From Panopea generosa (lineage: Eukaryota > Mollusca > Bivalvia > Adapedonta > Hiatellidae), in assembly GCA_029582155.1 (NCBI GenBank), contig CM055900.1:43521624-43585623 (forward strand): a DNA stretch of 64,000 nt. The letters run 5' to 3'. The position numbers and the translations under genes were made by a program. Shown here in pieces: positions 35,735 through 47,728 of this stretch (positions are counted from its first letter, which is position 1; each line of letters opens with the position of its first letter). The notes beneath the pieces are model-generated. The model ran no database searches. It was not told the origin of the DNA and worked only from the letters and a program-made list of their open reading frames with translations.

Positions 35735-36618
35735 TCGCCTACTTCCTGTTTCAATATAAAGTAGTCTTACATAAACGGGTGAGACAATGTAAGAACGCCT
35801 GGCCCTTATCGCTCTCTGGCCAGTTCTTACATGCTCCAAAAACCACTCCCAAAAAACTAATTTTAAGCCGCATGAGTCTCCTCCATATCAGAGATGACTG
35901 CTATGGTATGTTGAAAGACCCATGGGCATGCAAAAGAATGGATTTGAAATATGCCAATACATAAGTAATATTTCGTTATGCCCCCGATCGCATCCAAACG
36001 TAAGAATCTTCCGCAGACATGACAAAGAGAGATGAAAAGAAGAAAAGGAAAGAAAGCAAAAGAATAATGAAGCAAAATAGGAGATAGCAACTTTCATAGA
36101 TACATAACTATAAAATATACAGTTCAAACTATTTGTCATTATTACGTTTGCCTAAGACAGTCACTTTGTAAGCTCTCGTTGTTTTCACTTGGAACTATAT
36201 CAACGTCAGTTCGTTTCCGCCACTGCTGGCACATTTGAAAATGTAACATGTTAACACTGAATTGTTACTGTTAATCGTTTAAACTCGACGGTTCACAAAC
36301 AACACCTGGACCAAAATGTTCATTGCCTGCTCAGTTCCGAAAACGAGATCGCCACATTTCGGACTGTTGTAGTGCGAAGCCTTTGTGTCTTTGAACGTGC
36401 CTCAAGTCCATGGTGTATAACATGTACTGAAATTAAATAACTGACCAACAGTTAACATGTTAATTCTGTATGCATAAAATAGAGGAGATTTTTAGAAGAT
36501 TAATCTTTAAAATTAATCTCTATTATTTAACGGAAGTGTATATACATGTGTTCAGGCATGGATAGAAGCGCAAATAGCCATTGGAGAGATAGGCAAACAA
36601 AACATGAATTTTAAATTC
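35735..36618. other. Intergenic DNA, no gene recognised
   Basis: Open frames of 61-83 codons on both strands (35779-36139) overlap one another and match no family. They are most likely chance. Confidence 0.35.
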
Positions 36619-36619
36619 A

Positions 36620-37345
36620 TTTTAAGCTCGCCGGGACGAAGTCCAAGGAGAGCTATTGCCATGACCCCGGCGTCGTCGTCGTCGTCGGCGTCGTCGTCTG
36701 TAGACACCCAGGTTAAACTTTTGCGTTTAAGTTTAAGATATCTATGCAACCACTCATTGGATGTGAATAAAACTTCGCATGTGTGTTCACTATCATCAAT
36801 GGAACACACACAGACAAGAACCATAACTCTGGATTGCATTTTGGCACAGTTATGACCCTTTTTCGACTAGACACCCAGGTTAAACTTTTGCGTTAAGTTG
36901 CGTTTAAGTTCAAGATATCTTTGCAACCACTTATTGAATATGAATGAAACTTCGCATGTGTGTTCACCATCATCAATGAAACGCACAGAGACAAGAACCA
37001 TAAATAGGGGTTGCATTTTGGCAGAGTTATTGCCCTTTTTCGACTTATTTTTTTCAGGTTAAAGTTTTTTATCAGGTAACATATCCTTGCACCCACTCAT
37101 TGAACATGAATGAAAATTCGCATATGTGTTAACCATCATCAATGGAACATACAGAAACAATAACCATAACTCGGGGTTGCATTTTGGCAAAGTTATGGTC
37201 CTTTCGGACTTAATTTTTCGTCTATAGACACCCTTTTAAACTTTTGCGTTTAGTTTTCGTGTTTGCCTCCTTTCTCAATATTCGCATGGGTGGTGAGTTT
37301 TATCCCATCAGCGAACTTAGTTGTCTTCTGACAACTCTTGTCCTG
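36620..37345 (+). repeat. Long interspersed repeat, family E2, copy 2
   Basis: Same start (GAAGTCCAAGGAGAGCTATTG then CATGACCCCGG) and same end (TGGTGAGTTTTATCCCATC then CTTCTGACAACTCTTG) as 27125-28152, with about three internal ~175-bp units instead of five. A CGTCGT trinucleotide run (36671-36702) sits just inside the left end. It explains the Ser-rich 83-codon open frame here, which is not a gene. Confidence 0.75.
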
Positions 37346-37349
37346 GTTT

Positions 37350-37924
37350 GGGAGTTGGCCCGCATTACACAGTCAATGACAATGCCGAACTACTTTGGTA
37401 AATTTGAATAATTCATATTGAATAATTTACCATTTCAAGTACTTTATTTTATGATTATATAAAACTTGGTCACAGGCATATTTCACTCGGCCTTAGTTTT
37501 CCTTCAAATACCGATTCAAGACACGTGACATGTGTTCCAATATCAACACAAACTAACTCAGAAAGCGCAGTGTTTTTTTTTATATAGATTAATGTCTACA
37601 TTATACAACATATTTCGTTTAAACTTTAATGATAACTATTTAAACACATATATACCGCTTCAAAATATAGTTCAGACGAGACTCCCCCATCTTAGAACCT
37701 AACCCCCAAATCTCCCAAACTCGACTCTAAGTGTGTCCTCTCACTGCCTACCGTTTTTATTCCAGTCCATTTGCACTGTACAGTGACAGCTAAATAATAT
37801 TTCTATTTTAGACCTGGTTACCGCTTTATATTCTTGACAGACCATCACTCATCATGTATGACCCATTACCCTTCAAAATATACTTAGCCAGGTTCGCCTT
37901 AATTTACTATTTGTACTGTCTCGT
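37350..37924. other. Intergenic DNA, no feature recognised
   Basis: AT-rich, no open frame or repeat I can support. Confidence 0.35.
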
Positions 37925-38242
37925 CTCAGGTATTAAGGTTCTAGGTTTATTCTGCATATCCATCTGTTGATGTTTTTTATTTGTATGTTAATTTGTATTT
38001 TTTTTTACATGTAGAGTAAACCTGGAATCGTCCTTCCTGTTGGCTTTGAATAACCTATAATGTGTTAGTACGCTGTAAAACCCCATTTATTCATTCAAGT
38101 GTGAAGATCTCCGTTTGTTGCGGATATGGTTGTGCTCGTGTACTGGTTGACCTTGCAGGACCCCTGGAAAGAGTAGTTATGTTAACTGACCGTCTGATAG
38201 CCGCCGATGACATAAAATGATATTAAATATTCAAACATCTAT
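37925..38242 (+). repeat. Two adjacent SINE-like pieces
   Basis: 37925-38095 matches the repeat body at 29070-29236. It is followed by a 3' piece of SINE family S2 (38098-38240: GTGTACTGGTTGACC, GGAAAGAGTAGTTATGTTAACTGACC, GATGACATAAAATGATATTAAATATTCA), as in the copies at 48203 and 50432. Confidence 0.6.
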
Positions 38243-38771
38243 CTTAATTTCACATACAATCTAATCTGACCATTATTGATATATCAAATTATTTCGAGTT
38301 AAATATGAAGTAATTGTAAAATATGGAACACTTTGATATTACGAATACCCTTCAATGTTTGTACCCAGATGTATATATAGATCTACACCGTTGACAGTGG
38401 GTGACTGTTAACCATGTGGTCTCATACCAAACTAATTATTTAAACACACATTGTTTCTCGATACATTAAACGCAGTATTTAAAACATATGCCTACCTTAA
38501 ACACATAATATATAAATATCAAATCGTCACCGTAGATGTGATCGCTCCACATTCAGATATAAATTCTTGTATTATATCTTTACACACATTTGTGTCAATA
38601 TTTTGTTAAGGAATATACAGTGGAAACTAACCGTAACGGGATTAACGTGTAGCACAGAGGTTTTAAACAGGAACTTTAACTTGAAGTATCATAAAGATGT
38701 TAGAAACGCGATTTTAATGAATTATTAATACGGGTATCAATAGTTAACCCGGAGGGAGCATCCGTGCGTAA

Positions 38772-38784
38772 ATGGATTCTAAAG
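38772..38784 (+). CDS. Candidate first coding exon of the MS4A-like gene
   Basis: The next exon (40009) needs a preceding exon that ends after one base of a codon. ATGGATTCTAAAG followed by donor GTAAAC fits and has an adequate start context (AAATGG), giving MDSK plus a split Val. A second fit, ATGCAGGATTGG ... ATAG with donor GTAAAC (about 39033-39060), satisfies the same phase. No homology decides between them. Confidence 0.3.
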
Positions 38785-38789
38785 GTAAA

Positions 38790-40000
38790 CACTAAAACGT
38801 CTAAAATAAATTTGAATTTGATTCAATCTGTTTTTCAATTTCAATTTCGATTTAATATGTGTCTATTCGCCGTCCACAACGTTTAGTGCGTATATCTCTC
38901 ACTTGATTTAAATTTGCTTTCTGGTTTTCATTTCTGATATATATCATCCATACTGTATACATAACTTAACTTGAAATTGTGTACCCAGGGTTATGGTTAT
39001 TCGTTTAGTGTTTAATTTGTGATAACCAGGGATATGCAGGATTGGACGCTAATCGTAATAGGTAAACGACATAATTGTTAAATGCTTTTATTTTTTGACT
39101 AATGAGTGATTTCATCACGTTTTGGTCGTCTAAAAACACTAACATAAAATCCTAATTATTTTCCTTTCTAATTAAATTATATGAAAAAGAAATATAGATG
39201 CCTTATCTACGAAATCAGTCAGTTATAATACAAGTTTGATAATGAATCACAGTTTTACGGAAATGTTATAGTTATCTATATAGTTACATTGTCTGCTGCA
39301 AAGACGATAATTTGAGTTCAAAAAGTGAAATTTAGACTAAATATGAATGCACAACCTTTTTAGTTTTATAATGTACAACTAATCAATAGTTAGAAATAGC
39401 AACGGACCCGAGGGTTCTTCGGTGAAACAGTAGCCATGGGTTCGAGCTGAGCTGTGTCGGAATAGTGTTAGCGAGAAAGTTTGTAAATTACTATTAATAG
39501 CATAGAGAATCTTCTCAAATTCGAGTACAGTACATTCGTTTTGTGTCTTCCGCCATCAATTATATTATCCGACATAGTAATAATAAGTATGTTAAGAATT
39601 AATAATGATAATTAATAATAAAATCAATACAAAAATAATAACCAGGGTATTGTGATAAACCCGACAGCATACCCGCTTACAGTTCAAAGCTCATGGCAAT
39701 AAATTTAATGTACCAAATTTGCAATAAATTGAATAAGAAACTCATGCACCTCTTATACGATATTTGTGTTCTCACAGATATCGTTCTCTGAATCGAATCT
39801 GACATTTGAGCAGGCTATATTTTATTTCGAGTTTGAATCGCGTAATCCTTTTTACAAACCGAATGGACCAAACCCACACAAGGGAGATCGTGCAGCGTAC
39901 ATTAGCATTGTATATATACACCACACTATTAGTTCAGACCTCTTTGTAATACAAGTAATAGTTCTACAATAACTCTAAATCTAGCAACTTTCCTTTGTAA
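38790..40000. other. Probable first intron of the MS4A-like gene
   Basis: AT-rich, without repeats that I recognise. The 68-codon open frame at 39766-39972 shows no family and does not splice in phase to the exon at 40009, so I do not call it. Confidence 0.3.
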
Positions 40001-40008
40001 TGTTTCAG

Positions 40009-40172
40009 TACAACGAAAACGTGCTGTCTACGGGTTTCGAATCCTGAGTAGTATCCAATTCGTCGTCGGCTTTCTTTTATTCTTCTTTGCTACTTACTGC
40101 ATCGAGATCCACGGAGGAGCGGCACATTATGGAATACCATACTACGCCGGCGGCCATATAACAGCTGTAGCG
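40009..40172 (+). CDS. MS4A-like gene, exon with TM1
   Basis: Enters with two bases of a split codon and runs QRKRAVYGF, TM1, a loop with an EIHGGAAHYG stretch and YYAGGHITAVA. Acceptor TGTTTCAG at 40008; donor GTACGT at 40173; ends in phase 0. The other two frames contain stops. Confidence 0.72.
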
Positions 40173-43100
40173 GTACGTAAGCTGATATTTTCACGTCAAA
40201 ATGTGTGCTTACACGCGTGTCAGGTGTTGACCCCCCACCCAACTCCCCTCCCGAATTTTGATTTTAGAATTAGGTCTGATTTTCTTTTTTCGTTTTTTTT
40301 GTTTTCTTCTCTATGTTTGGAACATCAGAATTACGAGTATTACAATCAACAGGAAGAAGCCCTTAACGACAGTTCATTTTCATTTTTAGATTCACAGAAG
40401 TACAATTGTTTATTACGTACGGACAAGTTACGATAATTGACATCACACATTTTTTTTGGTTTGTGGTGGAAATCACAATTCATACATATTTATAAATCAC
40501 AATTTATTTTTAATTTTGGTAAAACACAAGTGTCATACCTGATTAATGGAGCTCACCTTATTCTCGTTTTTTTAATATTTAATTAAATTATGTTTCCGTT
40601 TATGTATGATTCCCATTTTGTTGTATCCCATTTTTTACACCTTCACTATCAGCTGCACCTTGAATTACTCCAGCATGGCCATTTGCTACCACAGTAAAAC
40701 CAAACCTCGTCCTTTTGTAGGAGATCTTTGAAGGAACAAGGCCATGTAAGTTCGTCAACATCTAATGAAGTTACAAGTGTATACCTCTATATAAGGGCAT
40801 AAGTGACGTTAATAAACAGATCGTCAAAACTCCAAACATGAAAAATCATGGCGCTCACATATTAATCTGAACTGAGCTGTTCAAAGCTCTCTTAGCTTAA
40901 AGCTCCGTTAGGTGAAATGCTGTGTTAAATATCGTTAAAATTCAAAGTTTTCGTATTAAGTACAATGGGTTAGAGAAGCAGAATAAATTTTATTACGACT
41001 TCCAGTAGACTGTAACCTTGAAATACAACGAAACTGCATCTGCACGTGCCGTTAAGCTAACGGTGCTTTTAACACAATGGAGGAATGATCGTTTCTATAA
41101 TAAAACTTTAATACGTATTCACTGATTATATCCACTTGCTTATGAGTAATTAATACTAGTTAATTTTATTTCCAGATTATCGTATTATCGATTGTTGGTG
41201 GTGCTGTTGCTTACATTGGCAGAACAGCCAAAACAGAAATATTGGCCACCAAAGACGTAAAGCCATCCGTAAGCCGTTAATTTCTTCTTTTTTTTTTAAT
41301 GGGGTTTAATTTTGAACACATTTCAGGTTATATATGGCAAATCCAGTTTTACTGGTGGAGGAAGACCACAGACTGAGTAGAATCACCGTCCTTCCGCAAG
41401 TAACTGGCCACTTTCTCACATAAAGTTTTTGGAGCGAGTGGGACTCGAACCTACTACCTTAGTGGTGAGAGGTGATCTTGAGACGGCGCTTTGTATTTTA
41501 CTATGGATCCTCTGAAAGAAAGAAAATATAAATACCTAATGTCTATATTTAAATCTTAATTTCAAATTTTCTTGTTTTTAATTTTTTTATTATTTCATGA
41601 TACATACATTTTACAAATATATTTGATATAATACATGCAGTTTAACATGAATGTATTCTTTGAAATAATGTTATACTAAGAAGAGAAGGGGGAAATAAAA
41701 GGAAAAGGGAAAAAAGACGTGGATAGAAGAAGGAAATTTTAAGATTTTTATTAGAATAAGTGCAGTTTATTCCATTTATTTTCATGTTGCGCCACTTTAT
41801 CTTTTTTACTCGCTATTATTTTTTCTAAATTTTCATATTTTATAAAATTGTTGAACTTTGGAATTGTCTGTTCATACTTGTTTTTGAAAAGAAAATATTG
41901 TCCATAAACCAATATACAGTTTAATAAACTTGAATAACTGGTCTGGTCAAGATTCCCAAAAGAAATCATTGAATAATCCAAATCTATTTCAATAAGTTTT
42001 TCATTCAGATACACTTCAAGTTATGTCCTGAAACCTCTCGAAATAAATGTTTGTTTGTTTCAACATTATTTCAAAAATCGCATAAACTTGTATTATAAAT
42101 ATTACATTTATACAGAAATTCATTATTAGGTAAAATTCTCATTATGTATTTGTATTGGAATGCTCTTAATTTTGTATTTATTAAACATTGAAAGGGTAGA
42201 TTATGTATACTTTTCCAATTTAGATTTGCTATTTCTTGTTCCCATTTAATATGCGATTTAATAGTTGGGTCGCTTTCAATATACTTTAACTGTTTATTAT
42301 ATAAATATTTATTTCAACTTTTCACATTGTCAATTTGTTCCATTAAGTTATTTTGTGTATTATTGTTTGGTATATTTTCATTCTTAAGTTTAGACTTCCA
42401 TGAATTTGATATACTTTGAATAAGAGTATATTTGAGAAAATCCGATTTTTTTAAGTTGTGTACCATTTTTATATGCTGAAAAGTATAAAATACTTTTTGT
42501 CTATTGTCAAAGATTTGTTCATCATATTTAATTCCTTTGTCGAACCAAGGTTTATAGAAGAATGTTTTATTATTATTTTTGATGTTTGAATTATTCCATA
42601 GTATTTGTTTGTTTATATATTCAACATTTTCTTTAAAATTAATACTTGACCAATGATTGTATAATTTCTGATAAAAAGTTTGAGTCTATCTGAGTTGCAT
42701 TATTTAAGTCATTTTTGATAATATTACATTCAAAATATTAATGGTCCTCCTATTTTTGCTAGTTGGCCCATGTATATATGCTTCCAATCACCTGTATTAG
42801 TCTGATTGATAATTCTTTTCACCCAACCTGCTTAAATTGACTTAATAAACATATTCAGATATCATTTTTAAGCCCCCATTTTCGTAATTTTGTATAACTG
42901 TCTTTCTACTTATTTTGTCTGGTTTGTTATCTCATAGAAAGTCAAACATGCTTTTATTTATAATATAAAAATGTTCTGTTGATGGATTTTCTAAAACAGT
43001 TAATTAATATATAAGTTTTGGTAATGCGAAGGTTTTAATCACTGCAATTTTCCCAATCATAGATAATTTATGTTTTCTCCATTTATTAAGACAGTAGCAA

Positions 43101-46100
43101 AATTCTTTAATTTTTGGGAGAAGATTTAATTCATGATACATCTGTTCATCATTTGTAAAGACAACTCCAAGAGTAACTTAACTCTCAGATGTCCATATAT
43201 AATTTTTTTATTATTATTTTCTTTTATTAAATTTTCTTTATTAAGGTTGAAAAAGTTTTTTTTGATCCATCAATCATAAATGTTGCATCATCTGCAAATG
43301 CTGTGTTTTTTATTTCTCTATTGTAAATAGTAATACCTTTAATGTTTTTTATCCCTTTGTACCAATTTATATAACAATTTGATAGTTAATATAAACAAAT
43401 AAGGTGATAATGGGCATCCTTGTCTTACACCTCTTTCTACTTTGAAAAATCTGACATGTATCCGTTATTAACTACACAACTTTGAGCATCGTTATAAAAT
43501 AGTTTGATCCAATTAATAAAAGAATTACTGAAGTTAAAATATTTAAGAATTTTTTAAATAAAATGTGATCAATGCTGTCAAAGGCCTTTTCGAAATCAGC
43601 AAAAAGGGTTTAGTCAGGTTTATTTTTGATATTTATATTTTCGATTACTTCAAAAATAGTGCGAATATTTTGACCTATGAACCATCTTTTTAAAAAACCA
43701 GTTTGACTACCATTAATAAGTATAGATAAAACTTTCTTAATTCTATTTGCAATTGCTTTGGTTGTAATTTTTTAATCAATATTCAATAAACTTATTGGTC
43801 TCCAGTTATTTAAAGACGTTTGTTCTTTATCTTTCTTGGGAAGAAGAGATATTTTCCTTGTTTTTGCATTTCTGTTAAATATCCATTTACAAAAGAATAG
43901 TTTATAGAGTTAATATAGAATGTTTTGATCGTGTTCCAAAATATCTTATAGAATTCTGTTGTAAGTCCATCAGATCATGGAGATTTTCCATTATTCTTTG
44001 TGTTAAAGCAAGTGCACATTCTTCTTCATTTAAAATACCTTCACATTGTTTTTGCTCTTCATTTAATATAGTTTCTCTAATGTTTGGGAAAAAATCTTCA
44101 TTATCATTTATCACTGTTTCTACTTTATTGTATAACTTACTGCAGCGTGGTCCAGTGGTAGAGCGCCCGCCTCGCATGCGGAAGGTTGTGGGTTCGAATC
44201 CTGGCCGGGTCATACCAAAGACTTTAAAAATGGTACTAGAAGCTTCCTTGCTTGGCGCTCAGCATTTAGAGTACAGTTCTAGGTCTGGTCTGCCCTGTGT
44301 CAGTATAATGTGACTGGGTGGGGTATCGTACCACGTCTCTGCGGCATGATACTCTAGTGTGACAGTGCTCAGAATACTGTCTCAAGTAGACACCGTCGCA
44401 ATATGACTGAAAAATTGTTGAAAGCAACGCTAAACACCATACAGCAACAACTGTATCACTTTTCATAGTATCCTTTTGTTTCCTTTACAATGTCTTCAGA
44501 TTGTGTTATTTTTCTATAATTTTTTATAAGTCTGTTAATAGTTTTACTCTCAGATCTTTTTTTTCTCCAAATTACTAAAGTATTTTGTATTTCTTTCGGC
44601 TCCTTCAACCCATTCTGCTTTTGCTCTTAATATAATTCCATTCGTTTGTGTTTCAATAATTTGATTTAACTCATATTTTTTTTAACTAATAATATCTGTG
44701 ATTGTTTTATTATTTGGATGTTCAGTTAATTCTTTTTCTAAATTATCGATTTCATTTTTCAATTTTATTTCATTTTTTAATGTATTCTTTTCTTTATTTG
44801 ACGTGTATATAATAGACTCATTCCTAATAGTACCTTTAATTAGTTGCCATAATGTATTTGGATAAGATTCTTTATCTATTTCTACTACTTCTTTTATAGC
44901 TTGTTTGACTTTATCCTGATATTCGTTAACTTATATAACACTATTGTTGAGTTTAAAATATCCTGGCCCACGTGGTTGTTTGTCAATAATAAGATTAAAA
45001 TATCCGAACGAAAACCAGTTGTAATTTTACAAACTGTTATTGCATTTACTAAATTATTTGACACTAGAAAATAATCATGTCTACAAAATATTGTTGGTTT
45101 GTTGTTCGAATGCCAGGTACAGTGTTTAGTGCTTGGGTTTAATATTTTCCATAAGTCATTTATATAATTTTTTGTATTATATTGTTTATCTTATCCCTGT
45201 TTTTTTATTATAATTAACATTGCCATATTTTTTTTATCTAACTCAACATTCATTACTGTATTAAAGTCCCCTCCTTCTATCATGGTTTCACTATCATTTA
45301 AATTTATGAAATCTTCAATTCTTGCAAGAAAGTTTAAATTATATGATGAATTATTTGGTGCATATATATCTAAAAAATATATATTCGTTTTCATTAATTA
45401 TTATTTTTAATGATTGCATTCTGCCTTCAGTTAAATCATTATATTCTTGGACTGAATACATAAAATTAGGATTAACAAGGATGCTCACACCAATACTTTT
45501 ACTACTATTTCCGCTTAAAAATATATCCCCACCCCATTCTTTTCTCCAAATATCATAAGTTTGCTCCTGACAATGTAGTTCCTGTAGTAAGCAAATAAAG
45601 TATTCATTTAATTTAAGCCAGTAAAATAATTGTTTTCTTTTTGATGAATCACTTAAACCGTTTACATTAAAAGTACATACCTTAATACTCATTTAACGTT
45701 GAAGTAAAAACAAAGTTTGCAGATTGCTTTATAAATATCCAAAGATTGACAGTGAAAGTGAGAATAAGTATTTGAAGGTAGAGGAAAGAGGGACAAGTAG
45801 TACGATTTTGCATGCCAAAAACAATAAAGAAGAGAAGCTAATTTATAATTTAGCTATAACCAAAATCTATACAAATTTCAAATTTTCTGCTTTAAATATG
45901 CTTTCATCAGGAAAATAGAATATAGCAATATTTTTTTAAAACTAAGTCACATCAATTTTGTAAAGTCCTTACATTTTGTTCTTTATTTTTTTCAGATGGT
46001 TTTGTACATAATATTTATCCCAATTACCATTGTATTATGCGTCACTGGCACAACTTTAACTTCCATTTATGGAGTTACAGCATCAGACGACAAACTGTCA

Positions 46101-46409
46101 TACCAAACGAACGATTACTTTAACAACGGCATGGCGGGATTACTTTTTGCTCTAGAACTTCTAGCATTAATATCAACCTTGTGTAGTATAGGTTTATGCT
46201 TTTGGTACGCCAAATATTTCGGGGTCACTATGAAGTTTCAGCAAGGTTACATCAAGAACACTGTGCAGGTGCGACCGAAAGATGGCGGACCTGATGAAAA
46301 CGAGATTTATGTACTGCAAAAATGGCGCCAAACGATGGAAATGGATGTGAACTTTGATAGAATTCAGGAATATATGGATGCATCACGGAAACCGCAACAA
46401 AGTCAATAA
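40009..46409 (+). CDS. Four-transmembrane MS4A/CD20-like protein (three exons, 5' end uncertain)
   Basis: Exons 40009-40172, 41176-41256 and 45996-46409 join in phase into at least 219 residues. Four hydrophobic segments are visible. TM1 is ILSSIQFVVGFLLFFFATYC. After an extracellular-type loop with HYGIPYYAGG comes TM2, through ITAVAIIVLSIVGGAVAYIG. TM3 is at the start of the last exon (VLYIIFIPITIVLCVTG) and TM4 is GLLFALELLALISTLCSIGL. A soluble tail of about 60 residues follows. Four TMs with a short GxPxxxGG loop between TM1 and TM2 is the layout of the CD20-like family, whose members are plasma-membrane proteins often linked to receptor complexes. The match is by topology and a short motif only; another tetra-spanning family is possible. 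Its second intron carries an antisense LINE. It converges with MDP1. Confidence 0.7.
41176..41256 (+). CDS. MS4A-like gene, exon with TM2
   Basis: A 27-codon exon completing TM2 (IIVLSIVGGAVAYIG), followed by a charged cytosolic turn RTAKTEILATKD. Acceptor TTTCCAG at 41175; donor GTAAAG at 41257; phase 0 on both sides. Confidence 0.72.
41340..41482 (-). repeat. SINE-like fragment, family S3
   Basis: The - strand carries a B-box-like GTTCGAGTCCCACTCG and a tail with TATGTGAGAAAGTGGCCAGTTA and ACTTGCGGAAGG. The same text recurs at 48600-48960 and 49935-50095. Confidence 0.5.
41740..45692 (-). pseudogene. Decayed L1/Tx1-like LINE ORF2, antisense in the MS4A-like intron
   Basis: Read on the - strand. 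An apurinic endonuclease domain starts at 45692 (TFNVNGLSD, then LLQELHC, then WGGDIFLSG). A linker follows, with the block CEGILNEEECALALTQ near 44050. RT motifs come next: DFEKAFDSIDH at about 43600-43565, GVRQGCPLSP at about 43436-43399 and FADD at about 43299-43283. The C-terminal part has LSMIGKIAVIKTFALPKL near 43060 and a FLYKC...LCDF block near 42090. Stops and frameshifts occur throughout and a SINE interrupts it at 44143-44466, so it cannot be active. The motif wording fits the L1/Tx1 group better than CR1, Jockey or RTE. Confidence 0.85.
44143..44466 (+). repeat. tRNA-derived SINE, family S1, full-length (inside the LINE)
   Basis: The head (44143-44213) resembles a tRNA with A box TGGTCCAGTGGTAGAGCG, an anticodon loop that would carry CGC (Ala), and B box GGTTCGAATCC. 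There is no proper acceptor-stem pairing and a 250-bp body follows at once. The body shares long blocks with 3180-3440 and 48655-48887. Near-identical flanks (TGTATAACTTA at about 44129 and TGTATCACTTT at about 44452) look like a diverged target duplication. Confidence 0.8.
45996..46409 (+). CDS. MS4A-like gene, last exon (TM3, TM4, tail)
   Basis: 137 residues and a stop. It begins at the acceptor TTTTTTTCAG (45995) in phase 0; the ATG at the exon start is an internal Met, not the initiator. TM3 and TM4 are separated by a short loop with DDKLSYQTNDYFNNG. The cytosolic tail is charged (RPKDGGPDENEIYVLQKWRQ) and ends QQSQ. Base composition is clearly more balanced than the surrounding intron, as expected for real coding sequence. 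Confidence 0.8.
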   Translation: MVLYIIFIPITIVLCVTGTTLTSIYGVTASDDKLSYQTNDYFNNGMAGLLFALELLALISTLCSIGLCFWYAKYFGVTMKFQQGYIKNTVQVRPKDGGPDENEIYVLQKWRQTMEMDVNFDRIQEYMDASRKPQQSQ

Positions 46410-46599
46410 GTGATACATACTTATATATCGAGGGCAAATTACCGGTTTGTGGAGTCGGAAGAGCTTTTCGTCTAGTGCTTTTTTGTTATATTGTTTAATG
46501 GGTTCGTTCTGCAAACTCTCAAGAGGAGAATGTTGATATGTATACCTTTAAATACTAATCGAACATAACTTGATGTCTAATTATAACATTTTAAATGGC

Positions 46600-47285
46600 A
46601 TTTGAAATATATTGTGAACTTTACGCCACTTTTTGTGGAGTTATGGCCCTTCCATTATTGTAATAGTAGATCTTGTCAGCACTACTCATTCACTTCCAGT
46701 TTCATGTCAGTTCTACTGCCCCTAAACCTTGCAGCCAGCTTTGGACAGACATGCCAGAGTGTTTTTAATGAAATCCAGTTGTGCATATTGTCCTTGAGTT
46801 CCATTCCACCAATTTTTGGCAGAGTTATGGTCCTTTGATAATTTTAATTGTATATCTTGTCAGCTCCTTTACTTCTCACTGACTGCTTTTGACCAAAATT
46901 ATGGCAGAGTTGTGACCTTCTGATTATTTTAATTGTAATTATTGCCATTCCTGCCGACTAGTTGATGATTCAATTGGCCACAATTTACACATAAATATTT
47001 GAGTTAGCCAGTTAAAAAACTTGTCAGAAAAATAATGGCTATTAAATGACTGTGTATTAGTAATGGTAGGTTAAGATCCAATAAAAAGTAGGATTCTAGA
47101 GTGCACAATAAATTATAATAGTAAAATTTGTGACAATTCAAGTGCAAGAACTCCCACCATTCACACATTATCCGATTTTGCCATTTTAAAACTTTGCCAT
47201 ATATCTTATGGTTATATACAGAACTACTAAGTTTGGTGAAGATCTAGTGGAGTTGCAATTACTAGAGTAAACACAACATATAAGT
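46600..47285. repeat. Interspersed repeat debris between MS4A-like gene and MDP1
   Basis: Two similar units (46625-46690 and 46805-46880) share GAGTTATGG-CCTT and ATTGTAATAGTAGATCTTGTCAGC-type text. A separate block with TTTGGTGAAGATCTAGTGGAG lies at 47040-47285. Some of it may be 3' UTR of the MS4A-like gene. No coding sequence. Confidence 0.35.
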
Positions 47286-47709
47286 TAACAAAAAGTCATA
47301 CAACAGATACAGTGAATGCTGTAGTACTAGTTATAGGATGTTTCATTAAGTGGATCTTTTATATGATTGTCATATATCTTACTCAACTTAGATGAGAAAT
47401 TCAGGCACTTCAGTTTAGTAAAATAAGGCGTAAACATAAGTTGATCAACATGTATATTCTCTAACAATGAATACTTCCAACTGGTAACTTTACGGTGTGA
47501 TATCATCATTACTATGCAAAATTAAATAAAAAATAATAATAAAAAACGCCATATACATTTTGGCAACCAAACGTAAGTGTTCCTGGTCTTCTCCGTTTGT
47601 CATATACAAACCCGCATTCTCCATAATGTTTGCGAGATAATTTGGTAGACAGAGAGAGCAATTTTATAATTTTGGCATTGCAAATGACCATTAAATATTA
47701 CAACTAAGT

Positions 47710-47728
47710 TTTATTGTAAAGTTTTATT
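47710..47728 (-). terminator. Candidate MDP1 polyadenylation signals
   Basis: Two AATAAA hexamers on the - strand (47710-47715 and 47723-47728), about 330 bp past the MDP1 stop codon. Usage is not known. Confidence 0.4.

Noticed and set aside
36604-36855. 83-codon Ser-rich open frame and its antisense Asp-rich partner
   Set aside because: Both come from a CGT trinucleotide run at the start of an E2 interspersed repeat.
39766-39972. 68-codon open frame as an upstream exon of the MS4A-like gene
   Set aside because: The possible donor (CAA followed by GTAATA) leaves phase 0, whereas the exon at 40009 needs phase 1; no membrane or family signal.
44143-44213. tRNA-Ala(CGC) gene
   Set aside because: A and B boxes and an anticodon loop are present, but the acceptor stem does not pair and the segment continues into a SINE body repeated elsewhere.
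45996-46409. Stand-alone 137-aa protein starting at 45996
   Set aside because: The ATG coincides with an exon start after a strong TTTTTTTCAG acceptor, and upstream exons supply the missing TM1 and TM2 in phase.
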